Source of the DNA: Polyangia bacterium
GTDB lineage: Bacteria; Myxococcota_A; Polyangia; Polyangiales; JAUICN01
Assembly: GCA_030427835.1 (NCBI GenBank)
Contig: JAUICN010000001.1
Coordinates: forward strand, 1 to 64,000
DNA length: 64,000 bases
Reading direction: 5' to 3'
Position 1 is the stretch's first letter, and the number at the start of each line of letters is the position of its first letter. Positions 1-9,358 of the stretch are shown here, in pieces. Both the position numbers and the translations under genes were made by a program. A model generated the notes under the pieces. That model did not search any database. It had not been told where the DNA came from and was given only the letters and a program-made list of their open reading frames with translations.

Positions 1-124
1 TACCTTTTCGGCCCCTTCTCCCCTCTGCTCTCACTCGAATATGGCCGTGCAAGCGGACTCCAGTCTCCCGTTCTTGCACGTTTGCCCCCGGTGCCCCTTC
101 TCTAACCTGGGTGGGACGACGAGA

Positions 125-1192
125 CTATTTTAGGCGGACAATTAGGCGGGCAGGTCGGTTAGGGTTGTTGGCATGAATGTACAAAGGGCGTGATCGTCGT
201 CGTTTGAGTTCCGTCAGCACACGTGCAACCCGTCGCAAGGCTCTCCCGTAGGGAGGTTGGCCAAGATGCAACTCAACAGTCGGGTCTCCCAAATAGACAA
301 CCAATCCACCCCCCATGGTGTCCACGTGGATCTCCTGCAACGGCTCCTTCCCATGAAGCGACCATGACGCGTGATTGTGCATGAGCGTAAGTACCGAACC
401 CGGGAGCTCTTCCGGCACCCTGCCTTCCATGTCCCGCACAAGCCCCGTTACCACAGGAAAGTCGTGGGGATCTCTGTATTTCCAGGGCTTGAACAACACC
501 CCCTGCTTGGACGCGAGCCAAGTTTCCGAAGCATCACCCCGCAGGGTGCCCGCAGGTTCATCCTGAATTTCACCCGTCGAGAACCCAGGGGAGTGCGATC
601 TAGCGACCTGAACCAGTGCTGCGGCCACATGCTCCTCAATGTGAATTTCCACAGTGGACGGTAGATGGCGTTGAAAAGACGCCGAACGCACCCATGGCAA
701 CCCGCGTATCCCTTGAAGAACTTCCTGAGAGCGAACATCAAAGATATTCATACCCGACACAATGCCGCTGGCCCCATTCACGCTGGACACGCTTTGCTGA
801 TTCTGACCCCGTACTTCGATTCGCTGAACCGCAAAGGCCTGGGCGTGATGAGCATAGTGGTAGGCCTCGTAAGCGCACCAACCACCGATACCCAAAACAA
901 AAGACACCGTGAGCACACGAAGGCCCACCTGGGCCCATCCTCGCCTATGTTTTTCCACCCTTTCGTTCCAGGACACCGCAGGAACCTTAGGGGCCTTCTC
1001 CCTACCATGGCGTACGCTAGTGGATGACTTCGAGTCGCCGGTGAGCATCTTTGCGCCGTGCCCGTCACGGCTACGACCTCCGGCGAAACGATTGCTCGGT
1101 ATCACAACCGCACCCGCGTCCCTTTTCCGCACGCGCCTTCGACGTTTCTTGCCGATGGCAGAAGGACTCCTAGAAATGGGTCGTGCGGCCAC
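125..1192 (-). CDS. ftsQ: Cell division protein FtsQ (POTRA domain)
   Basis: Bitopic divisome protein that links FtsA/FtsZ-side events to the periplasmic septal synthase with FtsL and FtsB. The 355-residue product has a long, very basic cytoplasmic N-terminus (a KKRRRRVRKR run near residue 15), one membrane helix at about residues 88-108, then a POTRA domain beginning FAVQRIEVRG (about 120-190) and the FtsQ beta domain. The N-terminal tail is longer than in E. coli. It is the last complete gene of the dcw cluster and starts 5 nt after the murC stop. MurB and Ddl genes, often found between murC and ftsQ, are missing here. Positions 1-124 downstream have no stop in the frame continuing from the ftsQ stop codon, but no convincing start for ftsA is visible before the window edge. 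Confidence 0.9.
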   Translation of the reverse strand: MAARPISRSPSAIGKKRRRRVRKRDAGAVVIPSNRFAGGRSRDGHGAKMLTGDSKSSTSVRHGREKAPKVPAVSWNERVEKHRRGWAQVGLRVLTVSFVLGIGGWCAYEAYHYAHHAQAFAVQRIEVRGQNQQSVSSVNGASGIVSGMNIFDVRSQEVLQGIRGLPWVRSASFQRHLPSTVEIHIEEHVAAALVQVARSHSPGFSTGEIQDEPAGTLRGDASETWLASKQGVLFKPWKYRDPHDFPVVTGLVRDMEGRVPEELPGSVLTLMHNHASWSLHGKEPLQEIHVDTMGGGLVVYLGDPTVELHLGQPPYGRALRRVARVLTELKRRRSRPLYIHANNPNRPARLIVRLK

Positions 1193-1197
1193 CTCGG

Positions 1198-2640
1198 CTA
1201 CCCCGTCACGCCGCTAAGGTGGGAGTAAATCTCAGGCGCGGTTTTGGTAATATCACCCGCGCCCAGGGTGAGCACCACATCGCCGGGTTGAGCTTCAGAA
1301 AGCACCGCTTCCATAAGTGCAGCACGCCCGCCCACGTAGTTGACCTGGCGATGACCGTGGGCCCGAATGGCCTCCGCCAATGTTCGGGAAGTCACCCCCT
1401 CAATCGGCGCCTCACCCGCGGGATAGATATCGGAAATGAACAACTTGTCTGCACGATTGAACGCACGGGAAAACTCCTCAAAAAGAGATTGAGTGCGTGA
1501 GTACCGGTGGGGTTGGAAAGCCACGATCACTCGCCGTTGAACTCCTTCACCGTTCTCGGCATGGGCACCGTCTGTCGACGGCTCCATGGGGAGTTGCGCC
1601 AGGGAACGTTGGGCCGCTTCCAACGTGGCCTCAATCTCTGCGGGGTGGTGCGCGTAGTCGTCGACCACGGTAACTCCCCGTGCCGTGCCCAACACCGTAA
1701 ATCGTCGCTGCACTCCCTCGAACCCATGCAAGCCTTCTTGAATCCGCGAAGCCGGCACTCCCACCTCGTCGGAAACTGCAATGGTTGCAAGCGCGTTGAG
1801 CACGTTGTGCATTCCAGGCATGGGCACCACAAACTCACCAAGATCCTCACCGCGACGCTCCACCGAGAACCGAACCGACAACCCCTCAGGTGTGGGCTTT
1901 CGGGCTCGGTAGTCTGCCTGAGCAGAAAACCCATAGGTCGCCGTACGCTTATCGATAGAAGGCAAAATGTCCTGCACGTTGGGGTGATCCATGCAGGCGA
2001 CCACCAGCCCATAAAAGGGAACCCGATTGGCAAACTGGACGAAGGCATCCTTGACCGCATCCAGGCTACCGAAATGCTCCAGGTGCTCCGGATCAATGTT
2101 GGTGATGACCGCAATGGTGGGCGTTAGGTGTAGAAACGAACCATCCGATTCGTCCGCTTCGGCCACCAGCAAGTCCCCAGCGCCGCGGGCCGCACCTGAT
2201 CCCAGAGCATTGAGCCTCCCACCGATCACCACGGTAGGGTCCAGCTCCGCCTCCCTCAACACCGTGGCAAGCAACGATGTGGTCGTGGTCTTGCCATGGG
2301 ACCCGGCAATGGCGATGCCGTCCTTCAATCGCATAAGTTCACCCAACATCTCAGCCCTGGGAATCACCGGGACTCCAGCGGACCGCGCAGCAACCACTTC
2401 AGGGTTTTCCTTGGAGACCGCGGAAGAGATGACCACCACGTCCGCACCCTGTATCTGATCGGCCGCATGCCCAGTGAATACATGGGCTCCCTTGGCCTGC
2501 AATCGCCGGGTCGTGTCAGACGCTCGTAAATCAGAACCGGATACTTGAAATCCATGCTCGAGCAGCACTTCAGCAATGCCGCTCATGCCCACGCCACCGA
2601 TACCCACGAAATGAATGGACCGAACGCGACCTCGAAACAT
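1198..2640 (-). CDS. murC: UDP-N-acetylmuramate--L-alanine ligase MurC
   Basis: Cytoplasmic ATP-dependent ligase that adds L-Ala to UDP-MurNAc, the first amino acid of the peptidoglycan stem. Visible motifs of the Mur ligase family are the N-terminal nucleotide-binding [12 protein letters not shown] (residues 13-24), the P-loop GSHGKTTT (113-120), EADESDGSF, and the C-terminal DDYAHHP and FQPHRYSRT segments. Length (480) is normal for MurC. The ATG at 2640 has an AGGAG 7 nt upstream and lies 3 nt after the murG stop, so it is probably translated with murG. A short Glu/Asp/Gly-rich insertion precedes the FQPHRYSRT motif. Confidence 0.97.
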   Translation of the reverse strand: MFRGRVRSIHFVGIGGVGMSGIAEVLLEHGFQVSGSDLRASDTTRRLQAKGAHVFTGHAADQIQGADVVVISSAVSKENPEVVAARSAGVPVIPRAEMLGELMRLKDGIAIAGSHGKTTTTSLLATVLREAELDPTVVIGGRLNALGSGAARGAGDLLVAEADESDGSFLHLTPTIAVITNIDPEHLEHFGSLDAVKDAFVQFANRVPFYGLVVACMDHPNVQDILPSIDKRTATYGFSAQADYRARKPTPEGLSVRFSVERRGEDLGEFVVPMPGMHNVLNALATIAVSDEVGVPASRIQEGLHGFEGVQRRFTVLGTARGVTVVDDYAHHPAEIEATLEAAQRSLAQLPMEPSTDGAHAENGEGVQRRVIVAFQPHRYSRTQSLFEEFSRAFNRADKLFISDIYPAGEAPIEGVTSRTLAEAIRAHGHRQVNYVGGRAALMEAVLSEAQPGDVVLTLGAGDITKTAPEIYSHLSGVTG

Positions 2641-2643
2641 GGA

Positions 2644-3843
2644 TCAGCTCCTTGCCCTCTCCTGGGACCGGCCCAACTCAGTACAGCCCAACTGAGGTAC
2701 ATCAAGCCACTGCAATAGATCGTCCACGATGTTGGCTGCAGCTTCAGGTTGGCCGAGGGCCAATGCTTTTTTAGACATGTGCATCAGAGATTGTGGTGCT
2801 CGAACGAACCGGCCCAGATGCTCACCCAGTTGGCTCGGCATGTCCAGCTGGGACACGCAAATGGCCGCACCCTGCTGTGCCAGCTGTTGCGCATTTGCAT
2901 CTTGATGACCGTCCGTCGCGTGGGGATAGGGAATGAGAATACTGGGCTTACCAAGGGCAGCAAGTTCGGCCACCGTGGTGGCCCCCGCACGGGCGATCAC
3001 CAAGCGCGCCTGCGGGTAGGCCTGGGCCATATCGTCGATGAAGGGTCGCACTTGCACCCGATCCCCAAGGCCCAAGGACTGGTAGTGAGAGCGGACCGAA
3101 GCCTCGTCTGACGCGCCCGTTTGGTGCACGATGGAAGGCTTGCAGGACACCCCCGCAAGGGCCTGGGCAAGAATCGGAGGAAGATGTTGGTTCAAGGCAT
3201 GGGCACCTCGGGATCCACCGAGAATCAGGATGCTGTGGCCGCGAGCCGCCGCCCCTTCGGGGTCGCACCGAATCTCACGCCCCAGCTGTGCCAACTCGTC
3301 TCGAACTGGATTGCCAAGCACCCGTGCCACACCCCGGGGGAACACCTGTTGGGTTTCCGCAAAGGTCACGTAAGCACGACCCACCCAGGGAGCGAGCCAT
3401 CGGTTGGTTTTTCCCACATGTGCGTTTTGCTCCATGAGCGCCGTGGGAATACCGAGCGATCGTGCCGCGGCCACCATGGGGCCCGAGGCGTACCCGCCCA
3501 CCCCCACAACCACGTCTGGGCGAAATGCCCCAAGAATACGCAAGGCCTGTACGCCGGCCTGTGGCAATCGGGAAAGGGCCTTCATCCAGGCGCGGGCCCG
3601 TTGTTCCTGCACACCAATGATGTCCAGGGTGGCAAGGGATTCACCCCGTGCCGGCAGGATACGCGCCTCAATGCCACGGTCGGTGCCCACGAAGAGCACG
3701 GCCGTCTCGGGGTGCCTGCGGCGGAGTTCTTGAATCAGGGCCAACCCTGGAAATAGGTGTCCGCCCGTGCCCCCTCCTGCAACGATGATGCGCAGGGGGG
3801 CCCTACCAGAGGCCCCTGCGGATAGCGGTGTGAACAATGCCAC
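2644..3843 (-). CDS. murG: UDP-GlcNAc:lipid I transferase MurG
   Basis: Membrane-associated GT-B glycosyltransferase that converts lipid I to lipid II on the cytoplasmic face. The glycine-rich N-terminal loop GGTGGHLFPG, the GGSRGAHALN motif at the domain junction and the C-terminal donor-site region (ARAGATTVAELAALG) are all present. An ATG exists at 3879, but a GTG at 3843 overlaps the ftsW stop as TAGTG and has GGAGGA about 7 nt upstream, so the GTG start (399 aa) is preferred. It fits the tight coupling seen through the cluster. The C-terminal extension after the UDP-GlcNAc domain is slightly longer than in E. coli (355 aa). Confidence 0.95.
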   Translation of the reverse strand: MALFTPLSAGASGRAPLRIIVAGGGTGGHLFPGLALIQELRRRHPETAVLFVGTDRGIEARILPARGESLATLDIIGVQEQRARAWMKALSRLPQAGVQALRILGAFRPDVVVGVGGYASGPMVAAARSLGIPTALMEQNAHVGKTNRWLAPWVGRAYVTFAETQQVFPRGVARVLGNPVRDELAQLGREIRCDPEGAAARGHSILILGGSRGAHALNQHLPPILAQALAGVSCKPSIVHQTGASDEASVRSHYQSLGLGDRVQVRPFIDDMAQAYPQARLVIARAGATTVAELAALGKPSILIPYPHATDGHQDANAQQLAQQGAAICVSQLDMPSQLGEHLGRFVRAPQSLMHMSKKALALGQPEAAANIVDDLLQWLDVPQLGCTELGRSQERARS

Positions 3844-5171
3844 TAGAGCTTCCTCCGGTTGGAGGTTCCCCCGACCCACCGTCGGCTTTCCACCGGGTTG
3901 GATCCACCCTTGCTAGATTCGGCCAAGCGACTGTACCGGGAGATGCTTAGCAATACACCGAGCGCAGCGCAGTTCACCATGAGTGAGGAGCCTCCGTAAC
4001 TCACGAAGGGCAACACAAGGCCCTTGGTGGGCAACATTCCCATGGCCACCGCAAGGTTCGTAAAAGCCTGCACGGTAACAAACAGGGTGAGCCCAAACCC
4101 CAGGTAGGCGCCGTAGCGATCCGGTGCGCGAAAGGAAATCCGAAGTCCGCGCCAAAACATCAACAGGTAGGCGAGCACAAGGGCGAGCACACCGATGAAA
4201 CCCAATTCTTCGCCCACAATGGCGCCGATGAAATCGTTCCTTGCCTCAGGAAGATAGAAGAGCTTTTGTCGACTGTCGCCCAGACCCACGCCCGTGACCC
4301 CGCCGGCACCAAAACTCAGAAGAGATTCGGAGACCTGGTAACCCACATCGAACCGGTGGGCGAAGGGATCCAAAAAGGCCTGAATGCGGCGCATGCGGTA
4401 GGGCGACGATGCGATGAGTCCGTAGGCCGCAACGGCTAGCACAGATACCCCGGCCAGCAGGTAGCCCGTGCGCGCACCTGCGGCGAACAACAGAGAAATG
4501 GAAAGCACGCCGATCATGACGGCACTTCCAAAATCAGGCTGCAGCAGGCACAGCATCATGAGCAGCATGGCCACCATGGCATGGGGCAGAATGCCTACAG
4601 AAAACGAGGCCATTTGTTCCCGCTTTTTGGTAAGGGAGTAGGCCAACCATAGAATGAGGGCAAGCTTCATGACCTCTGCGGGCTGCACGTGGATGGGCCC
4701 CAGTGTGAGCCACCGGGTGGCCCCTCCGGCCCGGGTCCCCAGGCCCACAACCACCAGAAACGCAAGGCCGATGGCCACCGCAAGCACGGGATAGGTCCAT
4801 TTGATGTACCACCGGTAGTCCACCCGGGAGGCCACGGCCATGGCTCCGAGACCAAGGGCAGCAAAGGTGCCCTGTCGCACCAGATAGTGCTGACCGTTGC
4901 CAAAATGCTCGTGGGCGTACACGGCGCTAGCACTGTACACCATGACCACACCAAAACTGATCAGCGCAAGCACGGTGCCGGCGAGCACAGGATCCACCGT
5001 GCCCCGTGCCCGGGAACCATCCACCATGGAAGAGGAGGATTCCACCGGCGTAAAGAAAGAACGCACACGCTGAAAAAGTTCTCCCCAGGTCAAGGAGCTG
5101 GGTGCAGGGCCGCCCCTTTCCCCAAGAGGAGAGGAGCCGGGCGCGGGGTTGTAGGGGCTAACCTGCCTCAT
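3843..5171 (-). CDS. ftsW: Lipid II polymerase FtsW (SEDS family)
   Basis: Polytopic SEDS glycosyltransferase that polymerises lipid II at the septum together with FtsI. The 442-residue protein has about ten hydrophobic helices after a roughly 55-residue Pro/Ser-rich cytoplasmic N-terminus. Family motifs visible include VQPAEVMKLALILWLAY, the LPEARNDFIGAIVGEELG segment and the C-terminal LPFVSYGGSS. The start overlaps the end of murD by 14 nt, with GGAGG placed 6 nt upstream of ATG. The stop overlaps the preferred murG start by one nucleotide. The gene order mraY-murD-ftsW-murG is canonical. Confidence 0.96.
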   Translation of the reverse strand: MRQVSPYNPAPGSSPLGERGGPAPSSLTWGELFQRVRSFFTPVESSSSMVDGSRARGTVDPVLAGTVLALISFGVVMVYSASAVYAHEHFGNGQHYLVRQGTFAALGLGAMAVASRVDYRWYIKWTYPVLAVAIGLAFLVVVGLGTRAGGATRWLTLGPIHVQPAEVMKLALILWLAYSLTKKREQMASFSVGILPHAMVAMLLMMLCLLQPDFGSAVMIGVLSISLLFAAGARTGYLLAGVSVLAVAAYGLIASSPYRMRRIQAFLDPFAHRFDVGYQVSESLLSFGAGGVTGVGLGDSRQKLFYLPEARNDFIGAIVGEELGFIGVLALVLAYLLMFWRGLRISFRAPDRYGAYLGFGLTLFVTVQAFTNLAVAMGMLPTKGLVLPFVSYGGSSLMVNCAALGVLLSISRYSRLAESSKGGSNPVESRRWVGGTSNRRKL

Positions 5172-6690
5172 CGAACACCTCCTTGGATTTCTGGGAATCC
5201 CCCACCTCGATGTTCTTGGCTGAAGTCACGGTTGGGGATCGCTCTGCAGATGCCGGGGCGAGATCCCGCACGTATTGCTCAAACAGTTCCCCCCGTCGGG
5301 CAAAGGATGAAAACATATCGAAACTGGAACAGGCCGGAGCAAGCACGACCCGATCTCCAGGCAGCGCAAGGGCGCGTGCCTTGTGGAGGGCATGTTGAAG
5401 ACTCTCGGCCCGATGGGTAGGGACTTGGGTACCCATTTGCAACACCTGCTCGATGACAGGTGCCGATTCACCAAGGAGCACCACGTGTCGAACATGGGCC
5501 GCCACCGCATTGCGCAGTGGCCCGTAGTCCCCATGCTTGTCCTTGCCTCCCGCAATGAGGATAAGCCCCGGTTTCCCTTGGTTCTGGACGGCAAGGCCAC
5601 GAATCGAAGCGACCGCAGCATGGACGTTGGTGGCCTTGGAGTCGTTGTAGTAGGTCACACCCTGCAGCTCCCGCACGCGTACCGTTCGGTGGGGTAAACC
5701 CCGATAGGCGAGCACACCAGCCCGAATGTCCTGTGGTGAGGCGCCGGCCAGTCGCGCAATGAGCATGGCAGCGGCCACGTTCTGGTGATTGTGGGATCCC
5801 AATAGTGGAATCTCCTGGTGGGTGAGTTCCAGGCCCGAAACCCGATCCACAATCCGATCGGTTTCACAAACCACTTCGAGTCTTTCCACCGAGGAGGGTT
5901 CAACCGACGGCGACTCCACGCCGAAGGTTCGCCGTTGCCCAACCACGGGCGCCCCCCCCAGGTCCAGGGGAGTGGATGGAAGTACGGCCCAGTCATTCCC
6001 CGTTTGATTTCGGAATATGCGCATCTTGGACGCCCGGTATTCCTCAAAGGAGGCATGCCAATCCAGGTGATCCTCGTTGAGGTTGAGCAGCGCCGCCACA
6101 TGGGCGTGCAGGGATCGCGTACGCATGAGCTGGAAGCTGGAAAGCTCAAGAACCACAGAACGGACTGCGCCACCGTTGCTGCCTTGGTCGTACAGGATTT
6201 CGGCGAAGGGCCTCCCCAGATTTCCACCCACGAACGTGCCGGCATCCGCCTGGGTCAGGGCGTTGCCCACAAGGGAGGTCACGGTGCTTTTTCCGTTGGT
6301 CCCTGTGATGGCCACGTACTGCAATGCTGTGCCCAGGGTTTGAAGCTCCTGGAGTGTCCACTCCAGCTCTCCAAGCACTGGAACCCCGGTTTGGGCCAGC
6401 TGATGCAAGAGGGGCAGGGCTCGCACACCGGGAGACACCACGACCGCGTCGACCTGATGAAAATGCTGAAGATCGTGACTCCCCAACCGTAGCTCCAACT
6501 GGGAAAACCCAGACCCCACGTCCCTGCGAAGTTGTTCCAGGGAGGGTTCCAACTCTTTTTCACTGCGCGTGTCGTTTACGACCACGGTGGCACCTTGGTC
6601 CAATAGGTAGCGGGCCACCGCACGCCCAGCCCCCCCCAGGCCGATGAGTGCCACGCGCTTACCCACCCAGGATGTGCCTTGCCCTGCCAT
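5158..6690 (-). CDS. murD: UDP-MurNAc-L-alanine--D-glutamate ligase MurD
   Basis: Cytoplasmic ligase adding D-Glu to UDP-MurNAc-L-Ala. The N-terminal Rossmann-like motif GLGGAGRAVARYLL, the P-loop GTNGKSTVTSLVG, NLNEDHLDWH, the YYNDSKATN segment and AGGKDK in the C-terminal domain mark the family. The preferred ATG at 6690 (510 aa) lies 2 nt after the mraY stop with a GAGG directly upstream. A longer in-frame start at 6750 would overlap mraY by 58 nt and adds an unconserved Cys-rich stretch. The 3' end overlaps ftsW by 14 nt. An acidic C-terminal tail (about 25 residues) follows the conserved domain. Confidence 0.95.
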   Translation of the reverse strand: MAGQGTSWVGKRVALIGLGGAGRAVARYLLDQGATVVVNDTRSEKELEPSLEQLRRDVGSGFSQLELRLGSHDLQHFHQVDAVVVSPGVRALPLLHQLAQTGVPVLGELEWTLQELQTLGTALQYVAITGTNGKSTVTSLVGNALTQADAGTFVGGNLGRPFAEILYDQGSNGGAVRSVVLELSSFQLMRTRSLHAHVAALLNLNEDHLDWHASFEEYRASKMRIFRNQTGNDWAVLPSTPLDLGGAPVVGQRRTFGVESPSVEPSSVERLEVVCETDRIVDRVSGLELTHQEIPLLGSHNHQNVAAAMLIARLAGASPQDIRAGVLAYRGLPHRTVRVRELQGVTYYNDSKATNVHAAVASIRGLAVQNQGKPGLILIAGGKDKHGDYGPLRNAVAAHVRHVVLLGESAPVIEQVLQMGTQVPTHRAESLQHALHKARALALPGDRVVLAPACSSFDMFSSFARRGELFEQYVRDLAPASAERSPTVTSAKNIEVGDSQKSKEVFDEAG

Positions 6691-6692
6691 GG

Positions 6693-7820
6693 TTACCTCA
6701 GTTTCAACTGGGCAAGGCCAATCAAGGCAAGCGCAATGGAGATGATCCAAAAGCGCACGATGACGCGGGGCTCGGGCCAGCCCATTTTCTCAAAATGATG
6801 GTGGATAGGTGCCATGAGAAAGACCCGTTTCCCGGTGAGTTTGAAAACCGCCACCTGGGTGATGACGCTGACCGCCTCGACCACAAACAACCCACCGAGG
6901 ATCACCGAAAGGAATTCGTTTTTGGTGAGCACGGCCAGGGTGCCGAGGCCGCCGCCCAGGGAAAGGGATCCCACATCTCCCATGAATACCTGGGCCGGGT
7001 AGGTATTGAACCAAAGAAAACCAATGCCAGCGCCAAGCACTGCCGCACAGTACACGGCCAGTTCTCCGGCACTGGCGATGGGAGCAATGTCCAGGTAGGT
7101 GGCCACGTCCCGCCCAAAGAGGGTGAGACCGGCGAGGTAGGCAAGCAACATGTAAGTGCCCGCGTTGATCATGACCGGACCGATGGCGAGGCCATCCAGG
7201 CCGTCGGTGAGGTTCACCGCGTTGGAGGTTCCCGCGATGACAAAGGCGGCAAACGCAATGTACAGGCCGGTGGGTAAGGTGATGGGGTGCTTGCTGAAGG
7301 CCGTAAAGGGCAGGGCCAATCGATGGCGGACTTCAATCCAATCCTCCGGGAGCCCCGGAAGGTTGGACCAAAGCCAACCGCAAACCGCAAGGGCGACCCC
7401 AAACTGTAAGACAAGCTTGCCCTTGGCAGAAAGTCCGCCCGAACTCCTGTGACGGATCTTGGCTGCGTCATCGATGTACCCCACGATGCCGTAACAGGCG
7501 GTGATCATGAGCACGGCCCACACCAGAGGATTGTCTGGATTCGCCCAAAGCACGGTGGAGATCCCTAGGGACAGTAGAATAAGCGCACCGCCCATCGTGG
7601 GGGTGTCGGCCTTGGAGAAGTGGGACTCGGGGCCATCCTTTCGAATCACTTGTTTGATCTGACGCTTTTGCAACCGCTTGATGAACCAGGGGTACAGGCC
7701 GAAGGTGAGCAGCAACGCCGTAAGCAGTGAACAGATCACCCGAAAGGGCAAATAACGAAGCACGTTCAGAAACCCGAGGGAGGGGTATTCGTGCAAGGGG
7801 TAAAGCCATTCGTAGATCAT
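6693..7820 (-). CDS. mraY: Phospho-MurNAc-pentapeptide transferase MraY
   Basis: Integral membrane enzyme that transfers phospho-MurNAc-pentapeptide to undecaprenyl phosphate to form lipid I. About ten membrane helices are visible, plus the signature aspartates in YIDDAAKIRH and NLTDGLDGLA, the FMGDVGSL loop and the late APIHHHFE motif, all characteristic of MraY. The chosen ATG (7820, 375 aa) overlaps the murF stop as ATGA and has GGGGAGG 7 nt upstream. An alternative ATG at 7850 lies inside murF and adds ten unconserved residues. Compared with E. coli MraY (360 aa), a modest insertion lies in the VRHRLALPF region. Confidence 0.96.
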   Translation of the reverse strand: MIYEWLYPLHEYPSLGFLNVLRYLPFRVICSLLTALLLTFGLYPWFIKRLQKRQIKQVIRKDGPESHFSKADTPTMGGALILLSLGISTVLWANPDNPLVWAVLMITACYGIVGYIDDAAKIRHRSSGGLSAKGKLVLQFGVALAVCGWLWSNLPGLPEDWIEVRHRLALPFTAFSKHPITLPTGLYIAFAAFVIAGTSNAVNLTDGLDGLAIGPVMINAGTYMLLAYLAGLTLFGRDVATYLDIAPIASAGELAVYCAAVLGAGIGFLWFNTYPAQVFMGDVGSLSLGGGLGTLAVLTKNEFLSVILGGLFVVEAVSVITQVAVFKLTGKRVFLMAPIHHHFEKMGWPEPRVIVRFWIISIALALIGLAQLKLR

Positions 7821-9358
7821 GGCACGGCCTCCCCAGGCATCGGAGGACACAGATGATCCACCAATCGATCCAGCGCGACGCTGCGGGATGCTTTGATCAG
7901 CACCACATCCCCCACATGATCGGGTGGCTGAAACGACTGTATGGCTTGCTGCACGTCATCCACGACACACAGGCCGCTGGATCTGTCGGTGCCTTCGTCC
8001 ACGCGGTCAGGCTGCCGGCGGAGCTGTTGGGTGGCTTTGCGGAACTCGGGCCCCACAAGGCACAACTGCCTGGGCTGAAGCTGAGCCGCAAGGGCGAGAA
8101 CTTGTAGGTGGAACACCCTGGAACGTTCGCCCAACTCGCCCATGTCCCCCAGGCACAGATGCAACGCTCCTTTGCCACCCCGTTGGGTGTGAACGTGGGC
8201 TGCGGTCCGCAGGGCTTCCGTCATGGAAGTGGGGTTGGCGTTGTAGCTGTCGTCAATGACGAGTGCACCGCTTGAATGGGAACGGGGGCTTAATCGCCCA
8301 GGTACGGGGGCCACACCGGCAAGCCCTTGCAGTGCCCTGGGGACCGAGCACCCCATGCCGTGAACCATGGCGAGCACCGCGGCGGCGTTGATTCCAGCAG
8401 GGGCTCCCATTAGGGCCATGGATGCACGATACGCTTCCCCCGCTATCGTAAATGCAAACCCGTGCAAGGCCGTTTCCTGGTACGACCAGTCTTTCCATTG
8501 CACGGCGATTTGGGAGTGGGCCGTTCCATCCCCAGATGCCCCGAAGTCGGACGTGCCAAAGGTGACCACGCAATGGCCGGTAAGATCCTCCGGGTGCGGT
8601 TCAGCTTCGCTTTGTGGAATCACCACAACGCCACCTGGAGCCACATGCCGAAAGAGGGACCATTTTTCTCTTCGAACGTCCTTCAGCGTACCCAGACCTT
8701 CGGTGTGGGAGGCGGCGACCGCAGTGAGCAGGCCGTGGTCGGGCTGAACGATACGCGCCAGGATGTCGATTTCCCCGGGAAGACTGGTGCCCATTTCAAT
8801 CACACCGCAGTCATGGGTGTCGTCCAGGGTCAGAAGCGTCATGGGAACGCCGATGCGGTTGTTCAGGTTTCCCAGGGTTTTCAACACCCGACGACCGCAG
8901 GCTTGCAACGCTGCGGCCAACAGTTCTTTTGTGGTGGTTTTTCCGACGGATCCGGTGAGTCCCACAAGGGCTCGCCCTTTGGCTTTGCGGGCCCATTGAA
9001 GTCGGTGATGGTGTGCGAGTTGCCCCAGGGCAACCAGGGTATCTGGCACTTGAATCTGGACTACCGACTCGGGCACATGGGCTGGGCCGTGCTGCACAAG
9101 CAGGGCCTGCGCTCCCATTTCCACTGCGGTTCCAATGTACCGGTGCCCGTCGGTGGATCCACCCACCAGGGCCACGAACAGACCTCCCGGTTGCACCTGG
9201 CGTGAGTCCACGGCCACCCCGGTGAGCGGCGTGGACGGTAATCCAGTGGCGGAACCAGTGGCAGAATCATTGGTGGAGCAAAGAAGGGTTCCTCCCGTAA
9301 CGCGACATACCTCTTCGGTGGAAAAGGTGGCCCTGTTGCTGGGAATGGGCGTGCTCAT
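7817..9358 (-). CDS. murF: UDP-MurNAc-tripeptide--D-Ala-D-Ala ligase MurF
   Basis: Adds the D-Ala-D-Ala dipeptide to the UDP-MurNAc-tripeptide. The N-terminal substrate domain carries DSRQVQPGGLFVAL; the P-loop is GSVGKTTTKE; NLNNRIGVP and EMGTSLPGEI follow; and the C-terminal DDSYNANPTSM is diagnostic for MurF. The 513-residue length exceeds the E. coli protein (452), mainly because of inserts such as an Asn/Ser/Thr/Gly-rich linker near residues 28-40 and a Gln-rich region near 430-450. The start overlaps the murE stop as ATGA behind a GGGGAGG Shine-Dalgarno. The dipeptide-supplying Ddl is not encoded in this window. Confidence 0.96.
   Translation of the reverse strand: MSTPIPSNRATFSTEEVCRVTGGTLLCSTNDSATGSATGLPSTPLTGVAVDSRQVQPGGLFVALVGGSTDGHRYIGTAVEMGAQALLVQHGPAHVPESVVQIQVPDTLVALGQLAHHHRLQWARKAKGRALVGLTGSVGKTTTKELLAAALQACGRRVLKTLGNLNNRIGVPMTLLTLDDTHDCGVIEMGTSLPGEIDILARIVQPDHGLLTAVAASHTEGLGTLKDVRREKWSLFRHVAPGGVVVIPQSEAEPHPEDLTGHCVVTFGTSDFGASGDGTAHSQIAVQWKDWSYQETALHGFAFTIAGEAYRASMALMGAPAGINAAAVLAMVHGMGCSVPRALQGLAGVAPVPGRLSPRSHSSGALVIDDSYNANPTSMTEALRTAAHVHTQRGGKGALHLCLGDMGELGERSRVFHLQVLALAAQLQPRQLCLVGPEFRKATQQLRRQPDRVDEGTDRSSGLCVVDDVQQAIQSFQPPDHVGDVVLIKASRSVALDRLVDHLCPPMPGEAVP

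Noticed and set aside
1-124. Start of ftsA downstream of ftsQ
   Set aside because: GTG codons at 79 and 34 are open to the left edge, but neither has a ribosome-binding site and too little sequence remains to see an FtsA motif.
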